Assembly: GCA_031216445.1 (NCBI GenBank)
Contig: CM062201.1
Span: forward strand, 1,793,001 to 1,857,000
From: Lateolabrax maculatus
Taxonomy: Eukaryota > Chordata > Actinopteri > Acropomatiformes > Lateolabracidae
Length of the DNA stretch: 64,000 bases
Direction of reading: 5' to 3'
Shown: positions 38,101-53,100 of the stretch, one piece after another
Layout: each line of letters begins with the position of its first letter
How positions within the stretch are numbered: the stretch's first letter is position 1
Position numbers and translations under genes: made by a program
Notes under the pieces: model-generated
What the model saw: the letters and a program-made list of their open reading frames with translations, nothing else
Told to the model about the DNA's origin: nothing
The model's database searches: none

Positions 38101-41100
38101 TGGCTGCTCCTTGTCAGTGTAGCAGAATAGTAATGGACTGAGGCTTCGGGCCAACTCGTGCTCCTCAAACTGGCCTGCTGCATCGGATTTGCCATTGTCC
38201 TGGCGGAATATTAACGGCAGACCTGAGGGAGGAACATGGCTTTAGGGAATGATAATAGAGAAGGTAAGGAAGCAATGACTTTATTGGGCTCTGTCTTGTA
38301 AAATCTGTACAACTGTATCTTTTAACAATGAAGAAAACATTACCAGTCTTGTTGATAAGCCAGTAGGGGGCCGAAATAAGAATCTTCAGTGCCCCCTGTG
38401 CTCGAAGGATGATGCGGATGGTGAGGCAAATCAGATGTTTGTTGGTGTCATACAACCTCATGCGTACCACATAGTTCTGAGTCCCAGGAGGAATCAGCAG
38501 CTCTTTGCACACAGGAAAGTTCTCCAGAAGGACTCCTGAAGGACACATGTCATGAAAGCCAAGAGTAAGAACAAGGAAAATGTTAAGTAAATTAACACCA
38601 GTCAGTGACTGACTTTTGGCAAGTCCTGACCTAGCTCCATGTTCTGCGAGGTGTCGGCAGCATGAAGCACAGCCTCTTTTCCCGGCTTCAGTGAGCCTTT
38701 GATGGATGTTCCTTTGATGTAGTAGTTGAGGTCACAGGGCAGCAGGTTGGCCAGCACCATGGTGGGCAGCAGGTAGATAGTGTGGCCTGGCTGTCGATAG
38801 ATCTGCTTGGCACTGCCAGAAACCCTCTTGGCAGGCTGCTGATCTGGGTAGTTTTCCTTCTTGATGACCACACAAAACCTGCAAGATGTAGAGAATTATG
38901 AGGAATGGTACCAGATGTGAGGAAGTCAAGAACCAAGAACAAATATCTCACTGACTGTATTTACCTGAAGTTACGCTTGAGGTTGTCATCAAAGTCTGCT
39001 GACTGACATTCCCTCTTACTGCTGCTGATCTCTCCTGGCCGCTCAATGCTGGTCCAGTGGATGGGAACCTTACAGAAGAATAAGCCCAAGCCTTTGGGCC
39101 GAGCCTGCAGCCGCCAGGATGTCAGGTGGAGTGGGACAGCCAAGGCTTGGCCAGGCAGGATAGGACGCAACACCACTGGTTCTGTGAACACAGAGACACA
39201 GTTGGTGTCATTAAAATTACACAACACAACATGAAATAAGATAAAATAAAAATTATAAAATAAATGATATCTGAACCTGAGTGTTGCTTTGTTATTGAAC
39301 TTCTGTTCTAGTCATGGATTTGCCATAACAAATAAACACCATGTTCAGGCATTGGGACATTCATAAGTGCACTTGGTACCAGACCACCTTAGGCCAAAAA
39401 TGTCAGGGTCTCGATCATGAATAAGGTTAAAATGAGCGTGGGATGGACAGGCAGATTGGTGCTGCGTCAGCAACAATGCAGGTGCAGTACCAGACCACTG
39501 TGGTGAAGAGGGAGCTGAGCTGGAAGGTAAAGCTTTTGATTTACTAGTCAATCTACTTTCTGCAAATGAGACTGCAGATACAAGCAGTTGAAATTTGTTT
39601 CCTCCGTAGGGTTTCTAGGATCACCCTTAGAAACAGGGTGAGGAGCTCAGACATCCGGAGAAAACTCAGAGTAGAGATGTGAAAGGAGCCAGTTGAGGTG
39701 GCTCAGGCATCTAATCAGAATGCCTCCTGGGCACGTCCCCTTGGAGGTTTTCCGGGCATTTTAAACTGGTAGGGGACCCCAGGGTAGACCCAGAACACGC
39801 TGGAAGGATTAGAGATATAACTCATCTGGCCAGGGAACAACTCAGGACACTAGAAAATGTTACTGGGGAGGGGGGCGTCTGGAATACCTTGCTTGGCCTG
39901 CTGCCACAGTGACCCGGCCCCAGATAAGCAAAGAAAATTAATGGATGGAAAATATATAAAATAAAAGATAAAATACAAAATAAAATAAAATAGAAAAAAT
40001 AAAATAGAAAAAATAAATACAAATTGAATTTAATATAATTAGATTTAATTACATTGAAATACAATAAAATATAAAAATGTAATGAAATAAAATAAGATTA
40101 AATTCAATTTTAAAAGAAAACAAAAGAAGATCAATTATATAAAACAACATACATAAATACATTTAAATTAGACCATCATGGTTGCACAGGTTTATATGAT
40201 TATTCTATTTAGTAAATGGATCTAAAATGGAATGGAAAAAACAGTGTCTTACTGTCAGGAGCAGAGGGGCTGTCAAGTCTGACCTCCATAGGAACATCCA
40301 GCCGGTTCTTCACCATGAGGGCAGAGCGAACAGTAATGACCTTCCTGGCACTGCCCTCCATTGTGATGGAGAAGACCACTCTGACTGGAGGCAGGGCAGA
40401 AAACTGACGGGCCGAATGGATTCACACACAAAACAACAAGTCACAATAAGGTTTAAATTCATACTGAGCATTGGTGTTGTTTCAGCTACTGGGCTACTGT
40501 GAAATGCTAAGGACATTCAACCAGGCCTTCATTTCAATTTCTAATTTCTTGTTTTTGTAGGTGTCATCATATGTTAGTCAGAGTCCTTACTGTTTTCTGA
40601 TTTCTGTTTCTGTCTTCTCCTGTTTAAATTTACTGTTAATCTAAACTCAGCACTTCCTCCATGTTTACCTGTTGTCTTGATATATTTCAGTATTCCATCA
40701 GTACAACACTCATGGCATACTCATCATTCTGCTGCTCTAACATCCCTTCTCCAATATACCTTTTAAAATTCACTAATACCAGTCACTTCTTTCGTTTTTT
40801 TGCTGTTAAGCTGCGGTCAATGAAACTCAACACTCCTTTGCAGAGCTGTTTCATGATTATGTTTGCCTTCCAGCGGCTCAAAGGGCATAATCCATCTGGA
40901 GCTGATTACTCGTTCAAAAGAAAAATAACCATTTTCATTTTTCTGATAATAGTCATTTTTCAAGCAAAACACATTCCCTAGTGTGAAGGAATTTTCCTTC
41001 TCATATGCTAAACTTCCCTGTTGTAGGTTAAAGGTAACTTAAGACAGTGCTTCACAGGTCAGGTCAACTGCCTGTCTCTGTTCGCCTGTCTGACTGTGCG

Positions 41101-44100
41101 CCTGATAAGTTGGCTCTGGCAACCTGGTAGACCAAGGTCTGCTAGAAATGTTCTAGTCAACAGGCTGGCGCCTGGTTGTAGACGCTGAATAAAAGAGACT
41201 GTACAGAGGCTATGCTGTTCCGATACCCAATAGAATCCTCACACATGCCAGGCTGAGTAAGAAATAACCCTATTTGGAGGTAGTGAATCTTAACAGGTTT
41301 GGGGAGGGTTAAATACTGAGCTTCAGGACACCATCTTCAGATTTGGGTAGCAGTACGCTGTTATTCACACGTGGTGTTTCCCTTTTCTCCTCGATCAAGC
41401 TTCAATAAATATTTGATCTCCTGAAACTTCTGTCTCAAGTGAATGACCTGAGATTTCCATCCCACCTAGTTTTCTGTAGCTTCTCAATTGGGATGATTTG
41501 CCATGTGATGATAAACTAAATATATTTATGCTGAATTATACAATTTTAATAGACCATGTGAATAATCAATTCAACAAACAGATATTCAGCAGATGAATCA
41601 ATAATGAAAGTACTCATTAGTTGCAGCCCAAATCCATATCTTCTCTGGTCGGCATTTCATTTGAAACATCCGCAGAAATATGTTATATATAATATAATAA
41701 GTTTCATTGATAGCAACTTCACCACGCTCTAAAAAAAAAAGTATAGATTATGGACATGACTGTTGTATTGGAATACAGTATTCCAGTATACTTTTGTATA
41801 CTCTGGAAATGTAAATTTTGCTGAGTTTATGCTAGAGTATTACAATACAGGTTATTCAATCTACACTCAATGCAGGGCCTTTATGTGTTCATCCAACCTT
41901 TTTGTTTCCTGGTATAAACCATAATATTATTATACAATAAGCATTAAAGCTGCTACTGTGGCTTAATCTATGCTTACTTTCATTGGCTGCTCACTGATTT
42001 AGACAGACTTGCCAGACTTACATAAACATGTGGGTGGATGATGTTGGTTCTGCTAATAGGACTGCCAACCTGTTGATGAGTAAATGAGAAAAAGAACATC
42101 AAACTCTAGGCAAATTTGTTAGAAACTCTTAATATTCTCAAATTAACTTTGCTTTTGAGTTTTTGACTTGTGCTCACAGTATTGGAAGAGTTGTTTCTGT
42201 CCGCAGCTGCATAACGGAAGAAAACGCCCACTTTGTCCACAGAGACAGGCTTGACCTGCTCCCATCCGCACACCCGCACCAGCAGCTGGTGCAGCTTCAG
42301 CTCATGAGTGTGTCTTCAGAGGAGGAGGCAGCAAAGGATCAGTGATACATAATTACATAATCTGCAAAATGCATTTGTGAAAAAATTGAGATAACTCTAT
42401 CATTTATACTAGTTGAGTTTCACAGTCAAGTTACACTTGCCAAAGCACTGCATAGTAGTACAACAACCACTGTGGATCTCAGACGTTCATGTAAATGTTT
42501 AATGCAAAGAACATGGAACATGTATTTGTGTGTGAATGAAACTGATGCGTAAATTGTTATCAAAACCAAAAGGAGTGATGACAAAAACTAGTTAAGTTGG
42601 CCTCTCTCCAAATCCTTAAAATTAAGCTGATTTATCACATTCTAAAGTATAACAGAAGAAGAGAAATACAGACAAATATAAGACAAATCTGACAGGATTG
42701 AAAAACGTTACATTACGTACCATGAAGTTACAGTGTGCACATCCCTCATACATATCATCTTGTAAGCAAAGCAGACAGCCCACCTATTCATACCCATTCC
42801 AATTTCAGACAGCTGGTCAAGACAGCAATTACTACTGAGTTAAATGTTATCAAACCAAACCAGTCAACAGTATCACAAACATGCTGTGAATGTGAATCAG
42901 AGCTGTACCGGTGGCGGAGCTTCTCGCGGGCCTCAAACTCAAAGGGAATCTCCTCCCCAGGCAGCACCTCTGTCCACTGGCTGACATTGTGAGTGTCATC
43001 AGTTCCTGGACCATGGACATCTGAGATGGAGTCGGCACTACTGCTGTGTGACAGTGCCACCCTGTGAGGAATATATGAAAAGCTTTACACCTTGATGCTT
43101 ATTACTGTATATCAAGAGTTATTTGGTTCAACCACTACAGTCCTATCTCTACGTTAACTTTCATTGCTTAAGTCTTAGAAAAAGTGGTTGGTAAGTCTTA
43201 GATGAGCACGACATTTAAGACAAGTTTCAGTCTGGTTTCCATCAGTTGCATTCAACAAAAAAAGCGTCAAATGATCTGTTAATTCAGTGTGATGCAGGAG
43301 AATGTTCTGTATTGGTACTTTTAGATCTCAGTGCTGCTTTTGACACTGTGGACCACATAATGATTGAGTGGCTCAGGCAGTGGGTGGGTATCTCTGGATC
43401 AGCTTTGGATTGGTTCTCCTCATACCCGTTAGACAGGACCTTTTTAGTTACAGTTCATAATTATGAATTATGGAATCTCTGTTCTGTGGTGTTCCGCAAG
43501 GTTCTGTCCTGGGCCCGATGCTGTTCGCATTGTACTTACCGCCTGTCAAATATTTCAAAACTGTGTGTTCTACTGAATTGCATAAACTCTGTAAAAGATT
43601 GGATGGCAGACAATTTTCTACAACTAAATACAAATAAAAAAGAAATTCTAAGCAAAACATCCCTGAATTGCTTACAAGTAGTCCAAATGTTGCTGCCAAG
43701 ATACAGATACTGGTAATCACTTTCAGATACATTCACATAATTTGACTATGTTTCCTTTTTTTTTTTTAACTGTTATTATAGGACATTACTCGACTTTCCA
43801 TTGGTCTCACACCGCCATCTAGTGTTCTTTTTGAACATGCCGGCAAATTCAGTTTCGATCCTGGTATACTTGGTTATGGTCACACCAACCTTGTGGGGGT
43901 TGTAGTCAGAGTGGCAAACCACATGGTACATCCCGTGTGGTTGCGCAGAGCGTAAGGCACGAACGGCTGCCTCCTCTTAGACAGCTTGACTGCAGGAAAC
44001 AGAAATGAAAACCGAAACAGAGTGTGCTTGGTGTTTTACATTACTCAACTTTAATAGTGTATGTTCAATTCTAACAGTCATGCACCTGCTTTCTTCTTGG

Positions 44101-47100
44101 TCCTTGGACCTAAAAAGCAGCCAAGCCACAGGTGCTTTGACATTCTTTCCTTTAAAGGGGCACTCCTCCAATTTTACACAAAATTATCAACTTAGTGTCA
44201 CAGGGACAACTATTCAGCCCGTGAAAACAGCTCGAGAGTATCTCCTGAAGCTCTGGGGACTCTGGAGACAATTATCTCTGCTTGACCTTGGAGATTACAA
44301 ACAGCAAATTAAACAGAAAGCCTACATCATGAACTGGGGGTGCATTATCTAGGGACTAAAAGTCATGATATATCGATCCCTGCTGCTTTGATTTTGACCA
44401 TTCTTTTTTTAAACGTACACCCACTTTATACAATTCACGGGAGCACCCCTTTAAAAAAGGCAACTTATTTAGAAATGAAAAATCATCCTTGTGATTTTTT
44501 GTAGATTTGCAATTATAACAATATAACAGTTATAATTGCCTTGGCTTCGTCTATTGCTCGTTTTTCATGTTCTACACATAGACATACCGTGTATACAGAT
44601 CAACATGTGGAATAAACTATAAACTAAACGCACACAAAGATAAATATCAACTTGTAGGTCAAAAATGATTTTCCTAGTGGTCACAAAGTAAACTTAAACA
44701 ATGTTGCGTTGCACAGCATTTTGCTCTTTACTTACCATCACACTGTATTATTATTGTTTGCAAGATTTTTTTACTTTTATAAAATGCCAGAAAACTCTGT
44801 CCTTTTCATATACCACAGTAAAGGAGTAAATCCTATTGAACAAAAATAAAAAGACACACAAATGTAAGCAGATTGCTGATAATAAACAAATACATTAACT
44901 TTTTGGCAACTTTCAGGCCAACTTACCATAAAGCAAAGAAAGACTGGCAACAGTTTAACCTCTGCGTCCAGCAGTTATTTATTTCCCTTGGTCTATATTT
45001 AGCACATGTCAAAACTAAAATTCTTTCAAATTTATTTATATACCCAAAGTACTATAATAACTACAGGAAATAAAGAACTAAAATGTACCACAGCACACTA
45101 CTACATCCCACATAATGTGCTACATTCAACAAAAACCATAGAAGACTACTGTGCCATAATGTCAAGTAAAATTTTCAAAACGGATTCACGATTACTGGCC
45201 ATGCAGTGGAAAGCAAATGAAAAGTCATGCTGTTCAGTCAAATACAAAGCAAAAAGAAACTTAAATCGGTCTTGAAGAGGAGGAAAGACAAGACAGGCTA
45301 TAATTATAGTGAAATTTAATAAGAGTGATTTTAAATACTGTAGTCCTCAAACCAGCAACACCACTGAATATACAGTCAGTCATCATTCAGCTGTGTAGCA
45401 GATTTTACTTAACTGCAGCCAAAAGCACAAGACAGGATTCCTGCTATAATACTTCCAATATCTTTCCATTCCTGCAGCGTGTCTTCAGATATGGATGCAC
45501 AAGATAAGAGGTATGCCTGTTGCAGTTGGTTCTTAATTTTAAAACTGTTGTTATAATTAATTTTGTGAGAGAAATGTGCTTTTGCTAGTTAAGTCCTGTG
45601 AGTGATAAATACAACCACTAACACAAGTGTTGGTGAACACATGAATCAGTGAGGAAAATAATTTAAATGTTTTTTATGTAATTTTTTGTTTCATTTCTTT
45701 TTATACCTTTATATATTTGAATGTGCTTTTACTTTTAAATCTGTTGATTTAAAGGCACCCTGTGGATGTTTTCTTGTAAACAAAGAGAGAGAGAGTTAGA
45801 GACTAACCTAACCCTAACCCTAACCACCATCAATAATAAAACTTTATTTGTTTAGATTGTTTGGTAATTTCACTTTGTGTGATCTACACATTGATCTGTA
45901 AAATGTCATTCATAATCTTAATTGACTCATTAATTTATTTTTGTATTTTTTCTTTTCATTTGAGGCATCATCTAATTTTTATTTTTTCATGTGTTGTGAA
46001 GCACTTTGTTTCAATGTGAGTGATATAAACTACATTACGTTTAATAATAATAATGATTGCAGAAAATAATGTGTGTGTTTATTTAGGTCTCAAATTAGAC
46101 AAAGATCCAAACATTGTTTTATTAATTTAATTACTGGGAGCTATCAGTACAGTGTGCAAATCTTTTGTCAGATTTCTGCCTTCAGCACCTGTACAAGTTT
46201 TTGGGATGTGCATACCCTACATTCTGTTTGTCCTTTATTTCTGTCTTACATAGAGTTTAATGCATCGGGCCCCTGGTTTTGGTACTGGCAAATTATCAAG
46301 AGCCACAATGAAAGAAGCAGCCAATACATTATTTGTTTTACTTGGAGTCTTGCAGCTTACTCGTGCTCCCTCAGAGGCTGAAAACATATGAGAATTTCTT
46401 CCTTTCTTCTTTGGACATTTTTTACTTTTAGATCAGATTAGAACAGTAAAGATGGTTGGAAACATGGACAGAGAGAGAGAACAACATGCAACAAAAAGTT
46501 AGGATTTGTGGTCGGTGCCCCGTACAATGGTACTCATTCTGATATTAGTTTTAATTTATACTGTGATCATTTTTTAACGATTAGCTGGCAGGAAACATTT
46601 GAGGCTTTTGACAATATTTTGATAGTTACTACAAATCTATACTGCCTCACAACACTACATGATGTATAAGCACCTATGGGGAACAATTCATGATAACTGA
46701 ATGAGAGCTTTGATACTGAGTGTGCTGCTGAAAGAGACTAGCCTGGGAACCAGACAAATCTGCGAGCCCATGTTTAATTTGCTCGGGCAGATACATCTAT
46801 CCCCTCCCCCATTCAAACTGATTTCCATGCCGTTTTATTGGGCTAACCAATCAGAAGCGTTTATTTAGTATGAGGCGGGTTTAATACGATGATTGACAGA
46901 GATGAGCACCATTCAGGTATCTTTGTAAATATCCAAGATGGCACTGCCGTGTTCCCCCGGCCGGCTACAGCGGCAGTGTTAAATGGAATGGACAGTAAAT
47001 TTTCTCTAGAAGAAGAACAAACATCTGCACTTAAACTTTATGTTGATAAGAAATATGTAATATTCGTTGCTCTGATTGGTTGTCTCCGCCCGTTGATAAC

Positions 47101-50100
47101 GGCCCTTGGAAATCAAAAATGAACTGAGAGGTTCCAGACTAATATGCATTTGAGAATTAGTGTGGCGATGCCAGGCTATAAAGAGAATGTCTGGGTGACT
47201 AAACTCTGAACTGTACCTCTTGAGTGAATCTGCTGCTCGAGGCAGGTCAAGCTGGCTGTGCTCCTAGTTCTAAGGTGAGCAAGAGGAGCACCTGACAGCA
47301 GAGAGAAACAGTTACTACACAACAGAGACACATGCAAAGGGAACATACAAGAGGGTCAGAGGTTCATCATCCTCATTCTGTACTCCGTGTAGGCAATCAG
47401 CACTTCTCTGTAAATCAATACTTTTATGAAATGTGCAATTCATGCTTCATTTGGAGTCATCTCCCTTCTATTTTTTCTATTGTTCAGAATAGCAACCGAC
47501 ATATCACAAGTCCATTCAATTCCTATTCACCTGAGAGACTAAAGAAACTTGGCTGATGAGGGGCAGGTTTTGTGGCTAATTTTAAGGGTGCTCAGATCAG
47601 TATTTGAGGCCGTACACTTATCAGTTGAAGCAGTATCGGCTGATACCAATCACCGATCATGGAGTACTATTTGAAGCCTTCTATTTATTGTGTAGCATGA
47701 TATATTTATTTATTTAACTATTCTTAACACTGTTTATTAGGTATTACACTCAAGAGATGATTACTTATCTAAAGGTATTTATTTAGTGACAGGTGACATT
47801 TGAAACATAGTCCACTCTCTCTCTTAGAGACAGAACTTTAACATAGTCTCCATTATAAAGTATGCAAAAAAAGCTTTTGCAACAAAACACTGCATAGAAG
47901 AGCTAGAAACGGTCCTGCTAGCTGGCGTGTCTAAAGGTGGAGGAGCTGCTGGACAAGATGCACCTGTCCCGAGGAGCAAGTTGCCAAGGAAGAGATCTCA
48001 TTGTAGCTTTATGTTCCATAGGGAAGGAAGAGGAGTAAGTGGTTAATGTTAGTAATATGATTTGAGTTTTGACTCCTCATAGTTAACGTAACGTTAACAT
48101 TATAACGTAGGCTCTGACTTGTTAGCTAGGGTTAACTGTGAGGTCAGAGGCTGGCGTTTCAGGGTCTGGCTCTGCTGTGCGTTTTCTTGATGTAACATTT
48201 AAAAATCGCAGTATCCCACCACGGGACACCATTGTCCATCACTGACAGTCAATACCAGTGGTGACAGGCGTCTGACAGCAAGGATTTCATGGATGTAGCT
48301 GTGTATGTGTGTTAATGTTTAATAGGAACTGTGTATGCTAGAGTTAGCAGGAGTTCTTTTCTTTTAACTATTGTCCCAAAAATAACTTTTATCCTCCCCT
48401 TTCCTGTTTCTTTTTCGGCACAGGGATGATGGGACGTCCTTATGCTCAAGCCCAAAGGACCCGCTCCGTATGTAGATATGAAGGGAAAACACAACGATTC
48501 TTAGTTTCAGGTGATTATACACTAATGAAAACAGAAATTGAGTTGCGTGTTTTGCTTCATCTGATGGTTCTTCTGATCGGTCGTTATAGAAACCACAAAC
48601 TATTTAGAACGAATATCGGCAAATATCCATCGGTTACAAATTAGTTGGAGCACCCTTAGTTAATTGAATTGATTGATGCTACTTATGTCATTAGTACTTC
48701 TTAGCCAATATTAAGAAAAAACAAAACATAAACAAAAGGCTGGAACAAAAAAGCTAAACCCTATTGTTCTGCTGACAAGTCTTCAGAATAGAGCATCCCA
48801 TCAACCAAGTTTGTAACAGGATGAATGCATACAACCAAAGGAACCATCCAAAGCCCTATCAGTCCTACACCAGCCACTTTAAGAATAATTGGTGTTATCC
48901 TATGTTTCTCTTATAATCAACAAATCCCATAAAAATATCAAAACCAAATATATGTTGGTCTGTCTTTTTATACTTTTTGACTTCCTGTCTGTGGCTCTCA
49001 GCTCCAAGCCCACTGGTTCCAACCAAAGACTTTAAAAACAGCTCATATATAGATATATAGTTAAAAACATTTTTCAAAGGCTCAGTAATTTCCTAAAACA
49101 GCTGCTTAATCAATTGTTACTCAAACAGGATGAAATAGTGAATATGTTGGGACTATTTTCAGCGGCAGATTAAACCACATGTGGGGCTCTAGTGAGAATT
49201 TTGGGCGTGGGGTGGCATGGTGATGAAGGAACATGTCACCCAGTGCAACAGTGAGGCAACAGTGATGTGTGTTTAATAGTTTCAATGGAGCTCTGCGGCA
49301 CAGAGGAAGATATATCAGGCAATGATACACACATAACACTTGGTTTGGTTCTGCACATGAGATTTGTTGACAAGAATAAAAATATAGAATAATCACCAGA
49401 TTTATAATTTATGCTGGCAACAATGTCTTTAAGTGTCTTTTGAATTGGTAGATAGACAAATAACTGACCATATCATGATAACTGATCATACTTTCTTCTA
49501 TATGTATTTAACTGTGCAAAGGTCAAGCGGAAATGTCATGCAGATTGTGTTGCCATGTTAGCATGTTAGTTCTGGTAATTCCAACTACAAAGTCACTAGC
49601 AAATAAAAATTGAATCTACTAGTACAAAGACAAAGCATAGGAGACCCCCAAAGCTTAAATATTTGAAACAGTCACCTGGCTATTCTGTTATCTTTTCATT
49701 TATTTAGAGTTTTCTAAAACAAATGTACATTTGTTACCCAGGATGCCACATCTGACCATCAATTAAAATCATATTTTTGACAGAGTTTTTGAGTATTTTT
49801 GGGAAGAAGTTCTTTATTACCCAGTGATATGTTTGTGGTACTGTGTGTAGCTGGAACTCACTTTGTCCAAAACTGGGCGGGTCAACTGAGGAGCCCATCC
49901 AGGGTAGGGGTGGTGATGACTGGGGGGACTGTTCTTCCTCCTCATTACAGTAGTCAGCTATCCAGGAGTTCTTGGTGGTGTTGTATTGTTCTGGAAGAAC
50001 CAGATAAAGATATGTTCAACATTTCTGGCTTGTGGGGCAAATTTAACACTGACAACCACTAAGTGGTCCTGAGTGATCTGACTGAACATTGTGTGAATCC

Positions 50101-53100
50101 CAAAACACTGTTCAGCCAGCTTTGCAGCCCATTCATGTCTGTTTATGTGCATAGAAGCAGCCTTTACCCACCCAACAGGACAGAAGTGATGTTGACATCC
50201 AGTCTCTGCTTGGCTCGAATCCCAATTTTGAGACGTGGAGGGTGGAGACGGCCTGCGGCCTGCTGCTGCCAGGATAGGAAGCAGGGCCAGGGCTCAATGA
50301 AGGGCTCCCAGCCTGGCACACACACGATAATCGGTTTTAAACAGATATTTTTTGTCATTCATAAAAAGCAACATTTCTGTCTCTGTTGTTGCACTTGCTT
50401 GGAGGTCTAATCAATCCGTAGATAATATCATCTCACTTGCTCTGCACTTTGCTGCAGAACATCTTCATACATGTCAGAATACTTTTTTTTAGCAGTCTTA
50501 ACACAGTGCTATTTAAACTTATGTCAAATCTTGTTGGGAAATCTAAATATCACTTTAGGTTTTGATAGGTCTGAACAAACATGGAGCTGATTGGTAAAAT
50601 ATGTTCTCCTAAAGATTGACTGAAAAGTGAACAACATATAACTTAAACATTTAATACATATTATAATGCTGCAAGTAAATCTTATTACCCGATAACTCTC
50701 TGTTGTAGTAGTCTCCTGACAGAGTGAAGCTAGCGTTGCCTTCCTGGGTGGAACCAATGCGCTGAAGCACATAAAGCCCTGCAATAACAAACAGTCTGCT
50801 GATCACAATCAGGCTGTGATACAAGATGTTCCTCATCCTCAACTTCCTGGATGTGTAATCATTTATTTATTTTTTTATTATTTATTATTCAAATTATTTT
50901 CTCTGGAATCTTAGCTAGTTATTAAAAACTTACATTTATAGTCCTTAATGGCTAATACTGGAGTATTTACTCCAGTGACATCCAAGAAGTGCTTCGTTTT
51001 AAGTTTAGTTTTTGTGTCTTAATTTGATAGTGAGAGTAGAGATTCAGAAAGTAAATGTGGGGAGAGAGCGCAAGAGAGAGAGCGACAACAGTAGGAAGGA
51101 ATTTGCAAACTGCGCTTATATGTTTCTTATTGGTATCTATGTTCTTAACAACCAGGCCACAAGACTATCTCAGTTTTAAATAAGTAGAGGGGCTGAATAT
51201 AAGCAACAGTAAAGAACAATAGCCACTGATACTGATAGTAGTGACTTCTAATTAAACTCCAAATGCAATGCAAAAGCAGTGTTTGCTTAGCACCAAACAC
51301 TGAGGCAAGATAAAATGTGGCCCTTGAGCTGCTGAATAATTAATTATTATTACAATACTGGCTGTCATCGTATGTTTGATAATGCAGTTGTACCTTATGT
51401 AAATTAGACTTACTGGAGAAGGTGAGTTCAGCCAGTGGTATGTCACAGTCCAGACAATCATCAATGAAACAGATGCAGACACTCTCAGCCTTCACCTCCA
51501 CCCCAGACAGAGGGGCAGAGTGGCTGCTGGAGCCAGAATCAGCCCTGGGTCTCGGATGGCCCACAATGTTCTCGGCGTTCTCCAGCAGCCACGTGGCAGC
51601 CTGGTCCAGCTGGCCTGAGGGATGAATTATTCTGCTTTATATAGGTTTTCATTGTATGATAATCAAGACTTTTTGAGTTCTTCTGCCAGATTACCAGGTA
51701 TGGAGAACAGTGCTAAAATTCTCACTCACCTTTACAGTGGATCAGGGCTCTTTTGCAGTCTTCCTTCCTGAAGCCAAGGTCTTGTAAATGGGTCAGCTGG
51801 CCCTCTGTGGGGTCAAAACACAGCCTCATAAATTATACAAGATTAATCTATTGTCATTTTAGTTGTACAACCCATAGCACAGGGTTGTACAACGAGACAC
51901 AGATATAGTCCCATTTTGCTACTTCAGAAACATAATTATTTATGCTGGAGTGTGGAGGATGAGTTAAGGAGTCTCACAACCTATGGATAGAAGCATCTTC
52001 TGCCGTACCACGCTGGGTGAACAGGCTGTTGCAGGGGTGAATTTTGCTTTTTAATATCCTTTGGGCTCTGCGCAGGCACCTCACCTCACAGATAACACTG
52101 ATGCTTGGGAGATGGGTACCAATGATGTGCTGGGCAGTTTTAACCCACTGCAGAGCCCTCCTGGACTAATGACATTCAATGCCAATTAGTGATGTTTCCA
52201 GTCAAGAGGTTTTCTATTGCTCCTCTGTAAAGTTTGACAAGAACTTGGCATGGGAGGTTTGCTTTCTTAAGTGTCCTTAAGAAATACAGCCATTTCTGAG
52301 CAATCTTAACGGTCTCTGTGATGTTGATGTGTTCCAACTACATAATTCTGATGTTCTTGGAGACTGATAATTGTTCCAAAAATTGAAGACCAAATCACTT
52401 AATACGCAGATCTTTACATACCTATGAGGGCCTCATTCTTCTGTCTGTAGCTGTGTTTGGCTGTAGCAGTGGGCTCAGTGCTGGGTGCAGTAGTAGTGTC
52501 AGAGTCAGAAGGCAGTGGAGGGCTGGTAGTTGGGATGGACTTGGCGATGGCCAAGAAGAGCTGAATGTCATTGTAGGACAGACGGATGTCCAGAGCAGGA
52601 AACTGAATCTACCAGAGAATCACATGAACAATTAAAGGGACAGTCCACCCACTTCAAAGTCACTTCACTAGCAATGGGGAGTACTTGTCATGCTGTGAAA
52701 ACAGTTGTAATGTCTTTAGTGGTTTCGCTTTGTCAAGTCTGAGAATCACTTGGGTGTCTCAGCTTGGTCTCGGAGACTACAGAGTGACTGTGTTACAAAC
52801 TGGGGGCATGGAGTTTGAGAGATTAGGGCATTTACCAGACAGAAAAGCCACTACAAAGTTGCATTATGTGGAAAATTAAACTAATAGAAGTTTATGTATA
52901 CAAACACTGTATATATTGGTTTATTTTTAAATGTACCTTGATACTTGATACCTTGAAATATAAGACCCACTATTTTTGGAGTTTGAGCATTATTTCATCA
53001 TTAATTTGTCTCTAGTCTCTGACCATTTTTTTTTTTAATGTGTCTCTTCTTAAAGTCCAACAACCTTATAGAAGGAAATTACTTGAGTACACTCGAGAGC

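Noticed and set aside
46889..47122. 77-codon frame as a small gene
   Set aside because: It lies entirely inside a transposon remnant with a second copy at 57.7 kb and a degraded ATP-binding site.
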